Source: Kaistia terrae (GTDB lineage: Bacteria > Pseudomonadota > Alphaproteobacteria > Rhizobiales > Kaistiaceae). From it: a stretch of 64,000 nt of DNA. The position numbers and the translations under genes are program-made. Below the pieces are notes generated by a model. It ran no database searches and had not been told where the DNA came from. It saw only the letters and a list, made by a program, of their open reading frames with translations. The DNA lies in assembly GCF_026344005.1 (NCBI RefSeq), contig NZ_JAPKNH010000005.1, positions 248,001-312,000 of the forward strand. Reading direction: 5' to 3'. Shown piece by piece: positions 35,534-44,360 of this stretch; positions within the stretch are counted from its first letter, which is position 1, and every line of letters starts with the position of its first letter.

Positions 35534-37078
35534 CTACTTCTTCTTGCCGAGGCCCGGAATGCCGCCAAGGCCTGGCAACTTTCCGCCGAGACCCGGCAAA
35601 CCGGGCATTCCTTTGCCGAAGCCGGGCGGCAGGCCAGCGCCGCCACCCATCTGCTTGGCAAGCTGTTCCAGCTGGGCCGGATCGATATTGGGCATGCCGC
35701 CGGGAGGCATGCCGCCCATGCCGCCACCCATGCCACCGCCAAGCGCGCCCATCATCTTGCCGAGCATGCCGCCGCCCTTCTGCTTGCCCATGGCCTTCAT
35801 CATATCGGCCATCTGGCGGTGCATCTTGAGCAGGCGGTTGACGTCCTCGACCTTGGCGCCGGCGCCGGCGGCGACGCGCTTCTTGCGGCTGGCCTTGAGG
35901 ATGTCGGGATTGCGACGCTCGGCCTTGGTCATCGACGAGATGATCGCGACCTGGCGCTTGATCATGCTGTCGTCGAGATTGGCGCCGTCGATCTGCTTCT
36001 TGATCTTGCCGACGCCGGGCAGCATGCCGAGCATGCCGGACATGCCGCCGATCTTCTCCATCTGGCGGAGCTGATTGGCGAGGTCGTCGAGATCGAAGAT
36101 GCCCTTGCGCATCTTCTCGGCCGCCTTGGCGGCCTCTTCCATGTCGATGTTCTGCGCCGCCTTCTCGACGAGCGAGACGATGTCGCCCATGCCGAGGATG
36201 CGGTTGGCGATACGGCCGGGATGGAAGTCTTCGAGGTCTTCCGCCTTTTCACCGGTACCGATCAGCTTGATCGGCTTGCCGGTGACGGCGCGCATCGAAA
36301 GCGCGGCGCCGCCGCGACCATCGCCATCGGCGCGGGTCAGCACGATGCCGGTGATGCCGACGCGCTCGTTGAACGAGCGGGCGAGGTTCACGGCGTCCTG
36401 ACCGGTCAGGCTGTCGGCGACGAGCAGGATTTCGTGCGGCTTGGCGATGGCCTTGATGTCGGCCATCTCGACCATCAGCGGCTCGTCGATATGCGTACGG
36501 CCGGCGGTGTCGAGGATGACGACGTCATAGCCGCCGAGGCGGGCGGCCTGCAGCGTGCGGGTGGCGATGTCGGTCGGCGACTGGCCGGCGACGATCGGCA
36601 GCGTGTCGATGCCGTTCTGTTCGCCGAGGATGCGCAGCTGTTCTTGCGCTGCCGGACGACGAACGTCGAGCGACGCCATCAGGACCTTGCGCTTCTGCTG
36701 CTGGGTCAGGCGGCGGGCGATCTTGGCCGAGGTGGTCGTCTTGCCCGAGCCCTGGAGGCCGACCATCATGATGGCGACGGGAGCAGCGGCATGCAGGTCG
36801 ATCGGCTCGGCTTCGGAGCCCAGCATCTCGACCAGCTGGTCATGGACGATCTTGACGACCATCTGGCCGGGCGTGACCGAACGGATGACATCGGCGCCGA
36901 TGGCGCGCGAGCGAACCTTGTCGACGAAGGAACGAACGACGTCGAGCGCCACGTCCGCCTCGATCAGCGCGCGGCGAACTTCGCGCATCGCTTCGTTGAC
37001 GTCGTTCTCCGACAGCGCGCCGCGACGGGTGAGCTTGTCGAAAATGCCTGAAAGGCGTTCTGAAAGATTGTCGAACAT
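35534..37078 (-). CDS. ffh: Signal recognition particle protein Ffh
   Basis: 514 residues. N domain, then G domain (GLQGSGKTTTSAKIA P-loop, DTAGR, LTRADGDGRGG), then M domain, then a Gly/Met/Pro-rich tail (GGGMGGGMGGMPPGG). Binds signal peptides on ribosomes and delivers them to FtsY. Slightly longer than many Ffh because of the tail. The 4.5S RNA gene is not seen in this window. Its neighbourhood with rpsP is usual. Confidence 0.97.
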   Translation of the reverse strand: MFDNLSERLSGIFDKLTRRGALSENDVNEAMREVRRALIEADVALDVVRSFVDKVRSRAIGADVIRSVTPGQMVVKIVHDQLVEMLGSEAEPIDLHAAAPVAIMMVGLQGSGKTTTSAKIARRLTQQQKRKVLMASLDVRRPAAQEQLRILGEQNGIDTLPIVAGQSPTDIATRTLQAARLGGYDVVILDTAGRTHIDEPLMVEMADIKAIAKPHEILLVADSLTGQDAVNLARSFNERVGITGIVLTRADGDGRGGAALSMRAVTGKPIKLIGTGEKAEDLEDFHPGRIANRILGMGDIVSLVEKAAQNIDMEEAAKAAEKMRKGIFDLDDLANQLRQMEKIGGMSGMLGMLPGVGKIKKQIDGANLDDSMIKRQVAIISSMTKAERRNPDILKASRKKRVAAGAGAKVEDVNRLLKMHRQMADMMKAMGKQKGGGMLGKMMGALGGGMGGGMGGMPPGGMPNIDPAQLEQLAKQMGGGAGLPPGFGKGMPGLPGLGGKLPGLGGIPGLGKKK

Positions 37079-37314
37079 CAGTTCCGCTCTTCCTCGAATG
37101 GACCGCTTCCGATCCGCCGAATTTCCAAAGACGTTCAGCGCCCGCGGGCGCGACGCGCTGGCGGACGTTGACCTCCGGGATCTCGTCCCGGTCGGCGGCT
37201 CAGAGGATACCTCTTCGCGAGAATTTGGCGGCTTTTACCGTGGAACGGGGAGGGGAGTCAATCAAAGAGGGCTTCGTGCCGCCCATCCGAGCCGAAGAAA
37301 GCGCCGTGGTCCGC

Positions 37315-37347
37315 CGAAAAAGCAAATGGCCGGGCAAGCCCGGCCAT
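37315..37347 (-). terminator. Terminator after the IalB-like gene
   Basis: ATGGCCGGGC and GCCCGGCCAT (37326-37335, 37338-37347) form a 10-base stem; the minus strand continues TTGCTTTTT. The rest of the ffh/IalB gap 37079-37392 has the tandem duplication at its end and nothing else I can name. Confidence 0.8.
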
Positions 37348-37370
37348 CCGAATTCCTGGTGCGGCGGTGT

Positions 37371-37410
37371 CCTTACGGACAGGTCTTGCCCCTTACGGAC
37401 AGGTCTTGCC
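37371..37410. repeat. Perfect 20-base tandem duplication at the IalB stop
   Basis: Two identical adjacent 20-base copies (37371-37390 and 37391-37410). The right copy contains the last codons and TAA of the IalB-like gene. The unit is not a multiple of three, so the left copy lies out of frame beyond the stop. Confidence 0.9.
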
Positions 37411-37908
37411 GAGCGCGTCGATCGAGGCCGAGACGCCGGACAGCGAATAGCTGTCGGTGGTCTGCGTGCCACGGCGCGACGTGCCGCTGATGGACATCGA
37501 ATGGCCCTTCTTCAGAGCCGCGATCAGTGCGGTTTCCTGTGCCGCGTTCTCGATCCAGGCGCCGTCGTCCTTGGTGAACATCGAGAACTTCTGTCCGTCG
37601 ATGTCGACGACGAGCTTCGAGCCTTCCTTGAACGGATAGCCAATGATCACGGAAACTTCGCTGCGGACGTTTTCGGCTGGGCGCGCCGTGACCATGAAAT
37701 AGGCCGGGTCGCGGTTCAGGCCCTGCGGGGCCTGGGTCTTGGGCTGGGAGGCTGCGTAACAGACTTTCCCGCGTGAGTCGGAATAGGCGTAAGAGCTCCA
37801 GTCCTTGTAGGTGCCGATGCGTTTCGGGGTCTGCGCCGCCGCAGTCCCTGCAAAACCGACCACAGCTGCCACGAGGAGCGCTGCCGTTGCGATCCTTTTT
37901 CCGTTCAT
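37393..37908 (-). CDS. Invasion-associated locus B (IalB) family protein
   Basis: 171 residues. Signal peptide of about 25 residues (IATAALLVAAVVGFAGTAAA), then the IalB pattern: YKDWSSYAYSDSRGKVCYAASQPK, DPAYFMVTARPAENVRSEVSVIIGYPF and a C-terminal Cys (K-T-C-P). IalB homologues are small periplasmic proteins of rhizobia and Bartonella, of unclear biochemical role. Start at 37908 with GGGA six bases upstream. Followed on the minus strand by a strong terminator hairpin. Confidence 0.85.
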   Translation of the reverse strand: MNGKRIATAALLVAAVVGFAGTAAAQTPKRIGTYKDWSSYAYSDSRGKVCYAASQPKTQAPQGLNRDPAYFMVTARPAENVRSEVSVIIGYPFKEGSKLVVDIDGQKFSMFTKDDGAWIENAAQETALIAALKKGHSMSISGTSRRGTQTTDSYSLSGVSASIDALGKTCP

Positions 37909-38119
37909 ATTTTTCCCACCAAATTTTCCAGAAAACGATCGGGCGGGCGGATCCGACACCCAAGCAATTGCCTCAAACTGCGCGGGTTCCGTTAACAATC
38001 CATGAACCGAACCGTCTCGTATTCTGGCCAGACACTCGAAAGCAAAGAAGGTCCGGCCAATGGGGCGAGAGTGTGGCCCCCGCATGTCAAAAGGAGCGTC
38101 AGGACCCGTGTTGCGTGCG

Positions 38120-38503
38120 TCAGACCGTCTCCTCGCCGGCCAGTGCGCGCTTCGCCGCTTCATAGTGGACCGGCTTGAGGTGACCCCGCAGTAGGGTCAT
38201 CGCGGTCATCAGCACGGTGGCGTCGTCGGCAAAGCCGATGCCGACCAGAAAGTCGGGGACGACGTCGACGGGAAGGACGAAATAGGCCAGCGCGCCGAGC
38301 AGGGTAGCGCGAACGCGAACCGGCGTGGCGCTGTCGAAGGCGCAGAAATAGGCGGCGGCCACGTCCTCGGCGAAGGGAATATGACGAGCGGCGGTGCGGA
38401 ATTTCTTCCAGAAGCCGCGACGCACGGTTTCCTCGTCCGCCGTATGCTCTTTCGAGCCCTTGCTTCCCGGGCCAAAAATGTCGCCGTACCGGATCTTCAC
38501 CAT
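38120..38503 (-). CDS. YkvA family (DUF1232) membrane protein
   Basis: 127 residues. The family core AYFVLPVDVVPDFLVGIGFADDATVLMTAMTLL carries the P-X-D-X-X-P-D pattern and a membrane stretch. Preceded by a soluble N terminus. Function unknown. Start at 38503 (ATG). Confidence 0.82.
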   Translation of the reverse strand: MVKIRYGDIFGPGSKGSKEHTADEETVRRGFWKKFRTAARHIPFAEDVAAAYFCAFDSATPVRVRATLLGALAYFVLPVDVVPDFLVGIGFADDATVLMTAMTLLRGHLKPVHYEAAKRALAGEETV

Positions 38504-38706
38504 CTGCCAACAACCTCGTCGACCCGTGGGGAAGGCCGCGAAACATTCGCGAACCGACCAGGGCTGTATCCATGTGGGAAGTGGTTTGGCTTTCTGCAAT
38601 CAGCGTGGCAAATCGAACGGGCTCTGGCCGCGCGACCCGTTCACCTGCCGCCGCGCGGCGGGAGGTGCGGTTTTCGGAGCGGCGCGATACGCGCGGCCCT
38701 GTCGGC

Positions 38707-39306
38707 TCAGCCCTTTTCGGCCAGCTTCTCGATCTTCTTCTGCATCTCGTCGAGCTGGCGCTTCAGCGCGTCGAAATCACCGTCAGCGCTGCCCGGCTTG
38801 GCATCGGCAGGCTTGCCGACCGGTCGTTCCGGCGTCGTCGTCGGCTCCGGGCGCCCGCCGCTGAAGGGCAGGAACATGCGCATCGCCTGCTCGAACATCT
38901 CGGTATTGCGCCGGACGGTGTCCTCGATGGCGCTGAAGGCGCTCGGTCCGAAGGCATTGGCCATCTGGCCGCGCAGCTTGTCCTGGTCGCGGGTCAAACT
39001 GTCGATGGTGAAATCGAGATAGGTCGGCACCAGGTTCTGCATGGAATCGCCATAGAAGCGGATCAGCTGGCGCAGGAAGGTGATCGGCAGCAGGTTCTGC
39101 CCCTTGTTCTCCTGCTCGAAGATGATCTGCGTCAGGACCGACCGGGTGATCTCATCGCCGGACTTGGCGTCGAACACCACGAAATCCTCGCCCGCCTTGA
39201 CCATGTTCGCCAGGTCTTCGAGCGTCACATAGGTCGAGGTGCCGGTGTTGTAGAGCCTGCGGTTCGCATACTTCTTGATCGTTGTCGGTTCTTTGTCCTT
39301 GGTCAT
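38707..39306 (-). CDS. phaR: Polyhydroxyalkanoate synthesis repressor PhaR
   Basis: 199 residues. N-terminal PHB/PHA accumulation regulator DNA-binding domain (KKYANRRLYNTGTSTYVTLEDLA, residues 11-33), then the PHB accumulation regulatory domain (GQNLLPITFLRQLIRFYGDSMQ), and a coiled-coil C terminus. PhaR senses PHB and represses phasin and biosynthetic genes. Start at 39306 with GCGGGAC just before. Transcribed away from phaA; a palindromic CTGC-N3-GCAG site lies between them. Confidence 0.95.
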   Translation of the reverse strand: MTKDKEPTTIKKYANRRLYNTGTSTYVTLEDLANMVKAGEDFVVFDAKSGDEITRSVLTQIIFEQENKGQNLLPITFLRQLIRFYGDSMQNLVPTYLDFTIDSLTRDQDKLRGQMANAFGPSAFSAIEDTVRRNTEMFEQAMRMFLPFSGGRPEPTTTPERPVGKPADAKPGSADGDFDALKRQLDEMQKKIEKLAEKG

Positions 39307-39462
39307 GTCCCGCTCCCCTGGTCCCTTTCGTGGGATCGCCCGTCCGATGCGATACCCTGCATGGCTTGGCGACCTGTCCCTCCCGAACACCCACGATAGG
39401 GTCTTTCGAAGAATCCACCAAATTGATTGTGCGCTGCATTGTGAGGGTCATGCTGCGCAAAC

Positions 39463-39475
39463 GCTGCAGTGCAGC
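39463..39475. promoter_or_regulatory. Candidate PhaR operator in the phaR-phaA gap
   Basis: GCTGCAGTGCAGC, a perfect 5-3-5 palindrome, matches the CTGC-N3/4-GCAG consensus recalled for alphaproteobacterial PhaR. Related TGCGCTGCA and TGCTGCGCA sequences lie at 39430-39438 and 39451-39459. The gap is 39307-39567. Confidence 0.65.
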
Positions 39476-39567
39476 AATATCGCTGTGTCGGCCTCGATTG
39501 ACAGCTTTCGCCGCCCGGTCTCTGATTGTTGCAACGGCACCTGCCAAACCGGATCGAGGAAAACACC

Positions 39568-40749
39568 ATGGCTTCAGAAAACGACATCGTCATCGCCGCC
39601 GCCACGCGAACCGCCGTCGGATCCTTCAACGGCGCCTTCGCCAACGTGCCGGCGCACGAGCTTGGCGCGGCTGTGGTTCGCGCCGTGCTGGAGCAGGGCA
39701 AGACCGAGGCGGAAGCCGTCAGCGAGCTGATCTTCGGCCAGGTCCTGACCGCCGCGCAGGGCCAGAACCCGGCTCGCCAGGCCTCTATGCTGGCCGGATT
39801 GCCCAAGGAAACCACCGCCTGGAGCCTCAACCAGGTCTGCGGTTCGGGCCTGCGCTCGGTCGCGCTCGGCATGCAGCAGATCGCCACCGGCGACGCCTCG
39901 ATCATCGTGGCGGGCGGCCAGGAATCGATGTCGCTGTCGCCGCACGCCGCCCATCTGCGCGCCGGCACCAAGATGGGCGACATGAACATGGTCGACACCA
40001 TGATCAAGGATGGCCTCTGGGATGCCTTCAACGGCTACCACATGGGCGTCACCGCCGAGAATGTCGCTCGCGAGTTCCAGATCAGTCGCGAGCAGCAGGA
40101 CCAGTTCGCCACCGCCTCGCAAAACAAGGCCGAAGCGGCGCAGAAGGCCGGCAAGTTCAAGGACGAGATCACGCCCTTCACCATCTCGACCCGCAAGGGC
40201 GACATCGTCGTCGACCAGGACGAATATATCCGCGCTGGCGCGACCATGGAGGCCGCCGCCAAGCTGCGCCCGGCCTTCGCCAAGGACGGCACCGTCACCG
40301 CCGGCAATGCTTCGGGCCTGAATGACGGCGCCGCCGCGCTGCTGCTGATGTCGGCGGCCGAAGCAGCGCGGCGTGGCGTCACGCCGCTGGCGCGCATCGC
40401 CTCGTGGGCGACCGCGGGCGTCGACCCGGCGCTGATGGGCACAGGCCCGATCCCTGCTTCGAAGAAGGCGCTGCAGAAGGCCGGCTGGTCGGCCGACGAC
40501 CTCGACCTGATCGAGGCGAACGAGGCCTTCGCGGCCCAGGCCTGCGCCGTCAACCAGGGCGTCGGCTGGGACACGTCCAAGGTCAACGTCAATGGCGGCG
40601 CCATTGCCATCGGTCACCCGATCGGTGCGTCGGGTGCCCGTATTCTGGTCACGCTGCTGCACGAAATGGCCCGTCGCGACGCCAAGAAGGGCCTGGCAAC
40701 GCTGTGCATCGGTGGTGGAATGGGAATTGCTCTGACCGTCGAGCGCTAA
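39568..40749 (+). CDS. phaA: Acetyl-CoA C-acetyltransferase (beta-ketothiolase)
   Basis: 393 residues. Condenses two acetyl-CoA to acetoacetyl-CoA, the first PHB step. Active-site Cys91 (NQVCGSG), His350 (GHPIGASG) and Cys380 (CIGGGMG) are present. GAGGA precedes the ATG. Forms an operon with phaB, 57 bases downstream; divergent from phaR. Confidence 0.96.
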   Translation: MASENDIVIAAATRTAVGSFNGAFANVPAHELGAAVVRAVLEQGKTEAEAVSELIFGQVLTAAQGQNPARQASMLAGLPKETTAWSLNQVCGSGLRSVALGMQQIATGDASIIVAGGQESMSLSPHAAHLRAGTKMGDMNMVDTMIKDGLWDAFNGYHMGVTAENVAREFQISREQQDQFATASQNKAEAAQKAGKFKDEITPFTISTRKGDIVVDQDEYIRAGATMEAAAKLRPAFAKDGTVTAGNASGLNDGAAALLLMSAAEAARRGVTPLARIASWATAGVDPALMGTGPIPASKKALQKAGWSADDLDLIEANEAFAAQACAVNQGVGWDTSKVNVNGGAIAIGHPIGASGARILVTLLHEMARRDAKKGLATLCIGGGMGIALTVER

Positions 40750-40806
40750 CGTTCGGCGGATTTCATTGAAGGCCGGAACTCAACCGGTCGTTTCTGGGAG
40801 GAACAC

Positions 40807-41535
40807 ATGGGGAAAGTCGCCCTCGTTACAGGCGGCACGCGCGGCATCGGCGCGGCCGTCTCGATAGGGTTGAAGGCCGCGGGCTATACGGTCGCGGCCA
40901 GCTTCGCCGGCAATGTCGAAAAGGCGAACGCCTTCCAGGCAGAAACCGGCATCCCGGTGTTCCAGTGGGATGTGGGTGATGTGGAGGGCTGCGCAGCCGG
41001 CGTCCGCACCGTCGAGACGGCGCTCGGCGCCATCGACATCCTCGTCAACAATGCCGGCATCACGCGCGATGGCTGGTTCCACAAGATGGAACCGGACCAG
41101 TGGTCGAGCGTGATGCGCACCAATCTGGATTCGATGTTTTCCATGACCCGGCCGGTGATCGAGGGAATGCGGGATCGCGGCTTCGGCCGCATCATCAACA
41201 TCTCGTCGATCAACGCGCAGAAGGGTCAGCTGGGCCAGGTCAATTACGCCACGGCCAAGGCCGGAATCATCGGCTTCACCAAGGCATTGGCGCTGGAAAA
41301 TGCCCGCAAGGGCATCACCGTCAACTGCATCTGCCCCGGCTATATCGATACCGACATGGTGATGGCGGTGCCGCCCAAGGTGATGGAAGGCATTCTCGGC
41401 CAGATTCCGGTCGGTCGCCTTGGCAAGTCCGAGGAGATCGCGGCCCTGGTCGCTTATCTCGCCTCCGACGCGTCGGCCTTCATGACCGGCGCGGTGCTGA
41501 GCATCAATGGCGGCCAGTACATGGCGAACGGCTGA
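40807..41535 (+). CDS. phaB: Acetoacetyl-CoA reductase
   Basis: 242 residues. SDR that reduces acetoacetyl-CoA to (R)-3-hydroxybutyryl-CoA with NADPH. Cofactor motif TGGTRGIGAA, NNAGITRDGW, catalytic Y-A-T-A-K (QVNYATAKAG) and CPGYIDTDM are typical of PhaB. GGGAGGAAC before the ATG. Followed by a terminator and a class B repeat. Confidence 0.96.
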   Translation: MGKVALVTGGTRGIGAAVSIGLKAAGYTVAASFAGNVEKANAFQAETGIPVFQWDVGDVEGCAAGVRTVETALGAIDILVNNAGITRDGWFHKMEPDQWSSVMRTNLDSMFSMTRPVIEGMRDRGFGRIINISSINAQKGQLGQVNYATAKAGIIGFTKALALENARKGITVNCICPGYIDTDMVMAVPPKVMEGILGQIPVGRLGKSEEIAALVAYLASDASAFMTGAVLSINGGQYMANG

Positions 41536-41565
41536 CGGCCTCCGGTCACCGCGAAACGACCAAGC

Positions 41566-41597
41566 AAAAGGCCGGCGCAAGCGCCGGCCTTTTTTTC
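41566..41597 (+). terminator. Rho-independent terminator after phaB
   Basis: AAAAGGCCGGCGC (41566-41578) pairs with GCGCCGGCCTTTT (41581-41593), and seven T follow; the last is at 41596. Confidence 0.93.
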
Positions 41598-41644
41598 ACC
41601 CAGCGATGGCTAGAGCAACATCCATCTGTTTTGAACCATCCTTC

Positions 41645-41748
41645 TTCACCTCTCCCTGAGGGAGAGGTCGACGGCCAAAGGCCGGCGGGTGAGGGTTTAC
41701 GGCCTCACCGGATGGTTCCCTAAACCCTCTCCCTCAGGGAGAGGTGAA
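41645..41748. repeat. Class B compound palindrome, copy B3
   Basis: TTCACCTCTCCCTGAGGGAGAGGTCG ... GGGTGAGGGTTTA ... TAAACCCTCTCCCTCAGGGAGAGGTGAAAG. It lies at the convergent end of phaB and the NYN gene. Confidence 0.88.
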
Positions 41749-41771
41749 AGTCGGAATTGACCCAGCTGGCG

Positions 41772-43769
41772 CTAGCGCCCGCCGGGCTTCCGGTTCTGGC
41801 TGTAGGCGGCGAGAATCCGTTGGATCTCATCGCCGATGTCGTTGTCCTCGCCGGCGTCCGCCGGGCTCTGCACCGGCTCGGGAGCGGGCGCTGGAGCCGC
41901 GATGCGGGCTGGGCGCTGCGGCTGCGGATTGGCCTGCTGCGCGGGCGCGGGGGCGGGCGCTTCGGGCTGCTCTCCGTCATCGACCAGAACATCGACCGCC
42001 TGAGCGATTGCCGCGAGGATCGAACTCTCGATCGGATCGCGTTCGCCGGACGTATCGTTGGACGTGGTGACGGCGATGCGCCGCGCGGGCGGGCGCATGA
42101 CCACAGCGGTACCGGCCGAGCTACGCGGCGCGGGCGGGCGAATCGGGTTGGGCGTGGGAGCCGGCTCGACGGCCGCTTCCGGCTGGAAAGGCTTTGGCGC
42201 GCGGGCGCGCGGCGGGGCGATGTTGGCGCGGGGCGCCGGCTGGCTGGACGAAATTTCCGCCAGAAGCGATTCGGGATCGACCTGCGTCCGGCGCAACGGC
42301 GATGCCGGCTGCGGGGCGTCGATCTGGGCTTCGGCGCGGATGGCTGCCTGCGGCGGCGGTGCCTGCGGAGGCGCGGAGAGAACCGGCGCTGCCGGCGGGA
42401 TCGCGGGCCGAGGGGCGCGCTCGACGGGAGCAGCCTCGACAGCCGGGGGCGCGACAGGCTGCGGCGAAGGCTCGGCGATCGCATGGACCTGGATCGGTCG
42501 GACCGGCTGCGGCATCGTCGCCGAGATCGGCTGCAGGCTGATCGGCCGTGCTTCGCGCGGCGCGGGCTGCGGCGCCTGAGGCTGCGTGGGTTCGACCCTC
42601 TGTGGCGAGGGCTGCGGCGCGTCAGGGCGCGCGACGGCCGGACGTGGCCACGCTGGCGCTGTTCCCGAACCGGCACCGGGCATGGCCGGCGCCGACGGGA
42701 TCGGCCGGGCCGCGGCACGCTCGGGTGCCGCCGTGGCGACCGGCGGTTCCGGGGTCGGCGTGGGTGGCGGCAGAGCGGCGATCGCTGGGGCGGCCTCGCG
42801 GCCGACGATCCAGGTGTCGATCAGGCTTTCCATGCTCTCGTTGATTTCGACACCGGCATTGCGCGCCAGATAGAGCACTTGCTCCTTGAACGCTTCCGCC
42901 AGCTTTTCCGGGCTGTCGCTGGTCGAGAAGATGTGCCCCTTCAGGGCCAGTCCCTTGACCACGAAGGCGATCTGCCGGCGCGAGGCATTGCGGCCGTGGG
43001 CCGTGAGCCGGGCGGCGACATTTTCGGCCGTCGTCTGGAAATGATAGCCGTTTTCGGAGACTTCCCGGGTCAGGGCCCGGAACAGCTCGCTATAGACGCG
43101 GGGCGAAAACAGCGGAACGTTGGTTGCCTGGTGGACACGGCGGGCGAGGCCCGCGAGGCTGTCGCGCTCGCCGCCATTGGCGCGGACCTGCGCGTTTTCC
43201 TCTTCCGCGTCTTCCGTCGCCTCGGGCGATTCGGCATCGGCCGTCGGCGCCAGCAGCGTGATCAAAGCCTGCTCGTCGAGCACGCCATCGGCGATGGCAC
43301 GATAGCCGGCCGAGGTGGTGAGCGTGGTGTAGATCGTCGTGGCGCGATTGTAGGAACGCAGCCGGTAGATCACCGGCGTCAGGTCCGAATCGGCCGACAG
43401 CAGGATGAATTCTTCAAAGCCGGTCTGGTGCGCCAGCGCATCGATGGTGTCGAGAACCATGTGGATCTCGGCCGAGTTGCGCTCGCGACCGGGCAGGGGC
43501 GGGCAATCGACGATCTGGAAGCCCTGGCCGGTGAAGGCCGTGCGCGCCTTGCCGAGCAGCGTCGGATCGGCATAGCAGCGCCGCATCAGGATGCGGCGTC
43601 GCGTGGCTTCCTCGCCGCGTGGCTCCAGCAGCAATCCGGCCTCAATCGCCTCGAGCCAGACACCGGGGCGCAGCGCAAAACGACGCGCCATGCCGGGGTC
43701 GCGGGCCCGCAGGCTCAGATAGAGACTGTCGTAGTCAACGAAGAGAACGCTCTTGATTGGGGCCGTCAT
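41772..43769 (-). CDS. NYN-domain protein (PIN-like) with Pro/Ala-rich tail
   Basis: 665 residues. The N-terminal about 190 residues form a NYN (PIN-like) ribonuclease-type domain: FVDYDSLYLSL with Asp12 and Asp14, EIHMVLDTIDAL, LLSADSDLTPVIYRLR with acidic residues placed as in LabA-like proteins. A second conserved segment spans about residues 215-315 (FSPRVYSELFRALTREVSENGYHFQTTAENVAARL ... QIAFVVKGLALKGHIF), perhaps a winged helix of the OST-HTH kind. The rest, about 330 residues, is a Pro/Ala/Gln/Arg linker likely disordered. RNA-related activity is inferred. Confidence 0.8.
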   Translation of the reverse strand: MTAPIKSVLFVDYDSLYLSLRARDPGMARRFALRPGVWLEAIEAGLLLEPRGEEATRRRILMRRCYADPTLLGKARTAFTGQGFQIVDCPPLPGRERNSAEIHMVLDTIDALAHQTGFEEFILLSADSDLTPVIYRLRSYNRATTIYTTLTTSAGYRAIADGVLDEQALITLLAPTADAESPEATEDAEEENAQVRANGGERDSLAGLARRVHQATNVPLFSPRVYSELFRALTREVSENGYHFQTTAENVAARLTAHGRNASRRQIAFVVKGLALKGHIFSTSDSPEKLAEAFKEQVLYLARNAGVEINESMESLIDTWIVGREAAPAIAALPPPTPTPEPPVATAAPERAAARPIPSAPAMPGAGSGTAPAWPRPAVARPDAPQPSPQRVEPTQPQAPQPAPREARPISLQPISATMPQPVRPIQVHAIAEPSPQPVAPPAVEAAPVERAPRPAIPPAAPVLSAPPQAPPPQAAIRAEAQIDAPQPASPLRRTQVDPESLLAEISSSQPAPRANIAPPRARAPKPFQPEAAVEPAPTPNPIRPPAPRSSAGTAVVMRPPARRIAVTTSNDTSGERDPIESSILAAIAQAVDVLVDDGEQPEAPAPAPAQQANPQPQRPARIAAPAPAPEPVQSPADAGEDNDIGDEIQRILAAYSQNRKPGGR

Positions 43770-43919
43770 GACCTATTCCTGCGGTATAACAACGTTTTCC
43801 CCCTCCGTCCAATCGCAGATACAAGCCGTTGCCCCAACGACGACGGCACCTTAGCGGGCGATCTCCGATTTGGCGATGCCGCTTCGGCACTTCGCACGAA
43901 GAATGGCGGGTTCGTCCCC

Positions 43920-44360
43920 TCAGTATCGCTCCGGCTGATCGAGGGGCGCCCAATCCGGCGCGGCCAGCTCGAAGCCCTCGAAACGGAAGCCCGGGGCCAC
44001 GGTGCAGCCGACCAGCGTCCATTCGCCAAGGCTCTTCGCCGCCTGCCACCAGCCTGTCGGAACGATGACCTGCGGCTGTTCGCCGCCCAGCAGATCGGGT
44101 CCGAGCCGGTAGGTTTCGGTCGTGCCGCCATCTTGCGAGAGCGACAGCGCGATCGGCGCGCCGGCATAATAATGCCAGACTTCGATCGCATCGATCCGGT
44201 GCCAGTGCGATGTCATGCCCGAAGCGAGCAGGTAGTAAATCGCCGTCGAGGCCGGTCGCCCGCCATGGGTGACGGTGTCCTCGAAGGTGCGGCGATAGAA
44301 GCCGCCCTCGGGATGGGGGACCAGTTCAAGCTGGCGGATGATGTCCTCGGCCGAACTCAC
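43920..44360 (-). CDS. Cupin DUF985 family protein
   Basis: 146 residues. Matches the DUF985 (Cupin_5) pattern: ELVPHPEGGFYRRTF, ASGMTSHWHRIDAIEVWHYYAGAPI with cupin His ligands, LLGGEQPQVIVPTGWWQAAKSL and GCTVAPGFRFEGFEL. Function unknown. Begins with GTG at 44360, overlapping the gloB stop (GTGA). Confidence 0.88.
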   Translation of the reverse strand: MSSAEDIIRQLELVPHPEGGFYRRTFEDTVTHGGRPASTAIYYLLASGMTSHWHRIDAIEVWHYYAGAPIALSLSQDGGTTETYRLGPDLLGGEQPQVIVPTGWWQAAKSLGEWTLVGCTVAPGFRFEGFELAAPDWAPLDQPERY

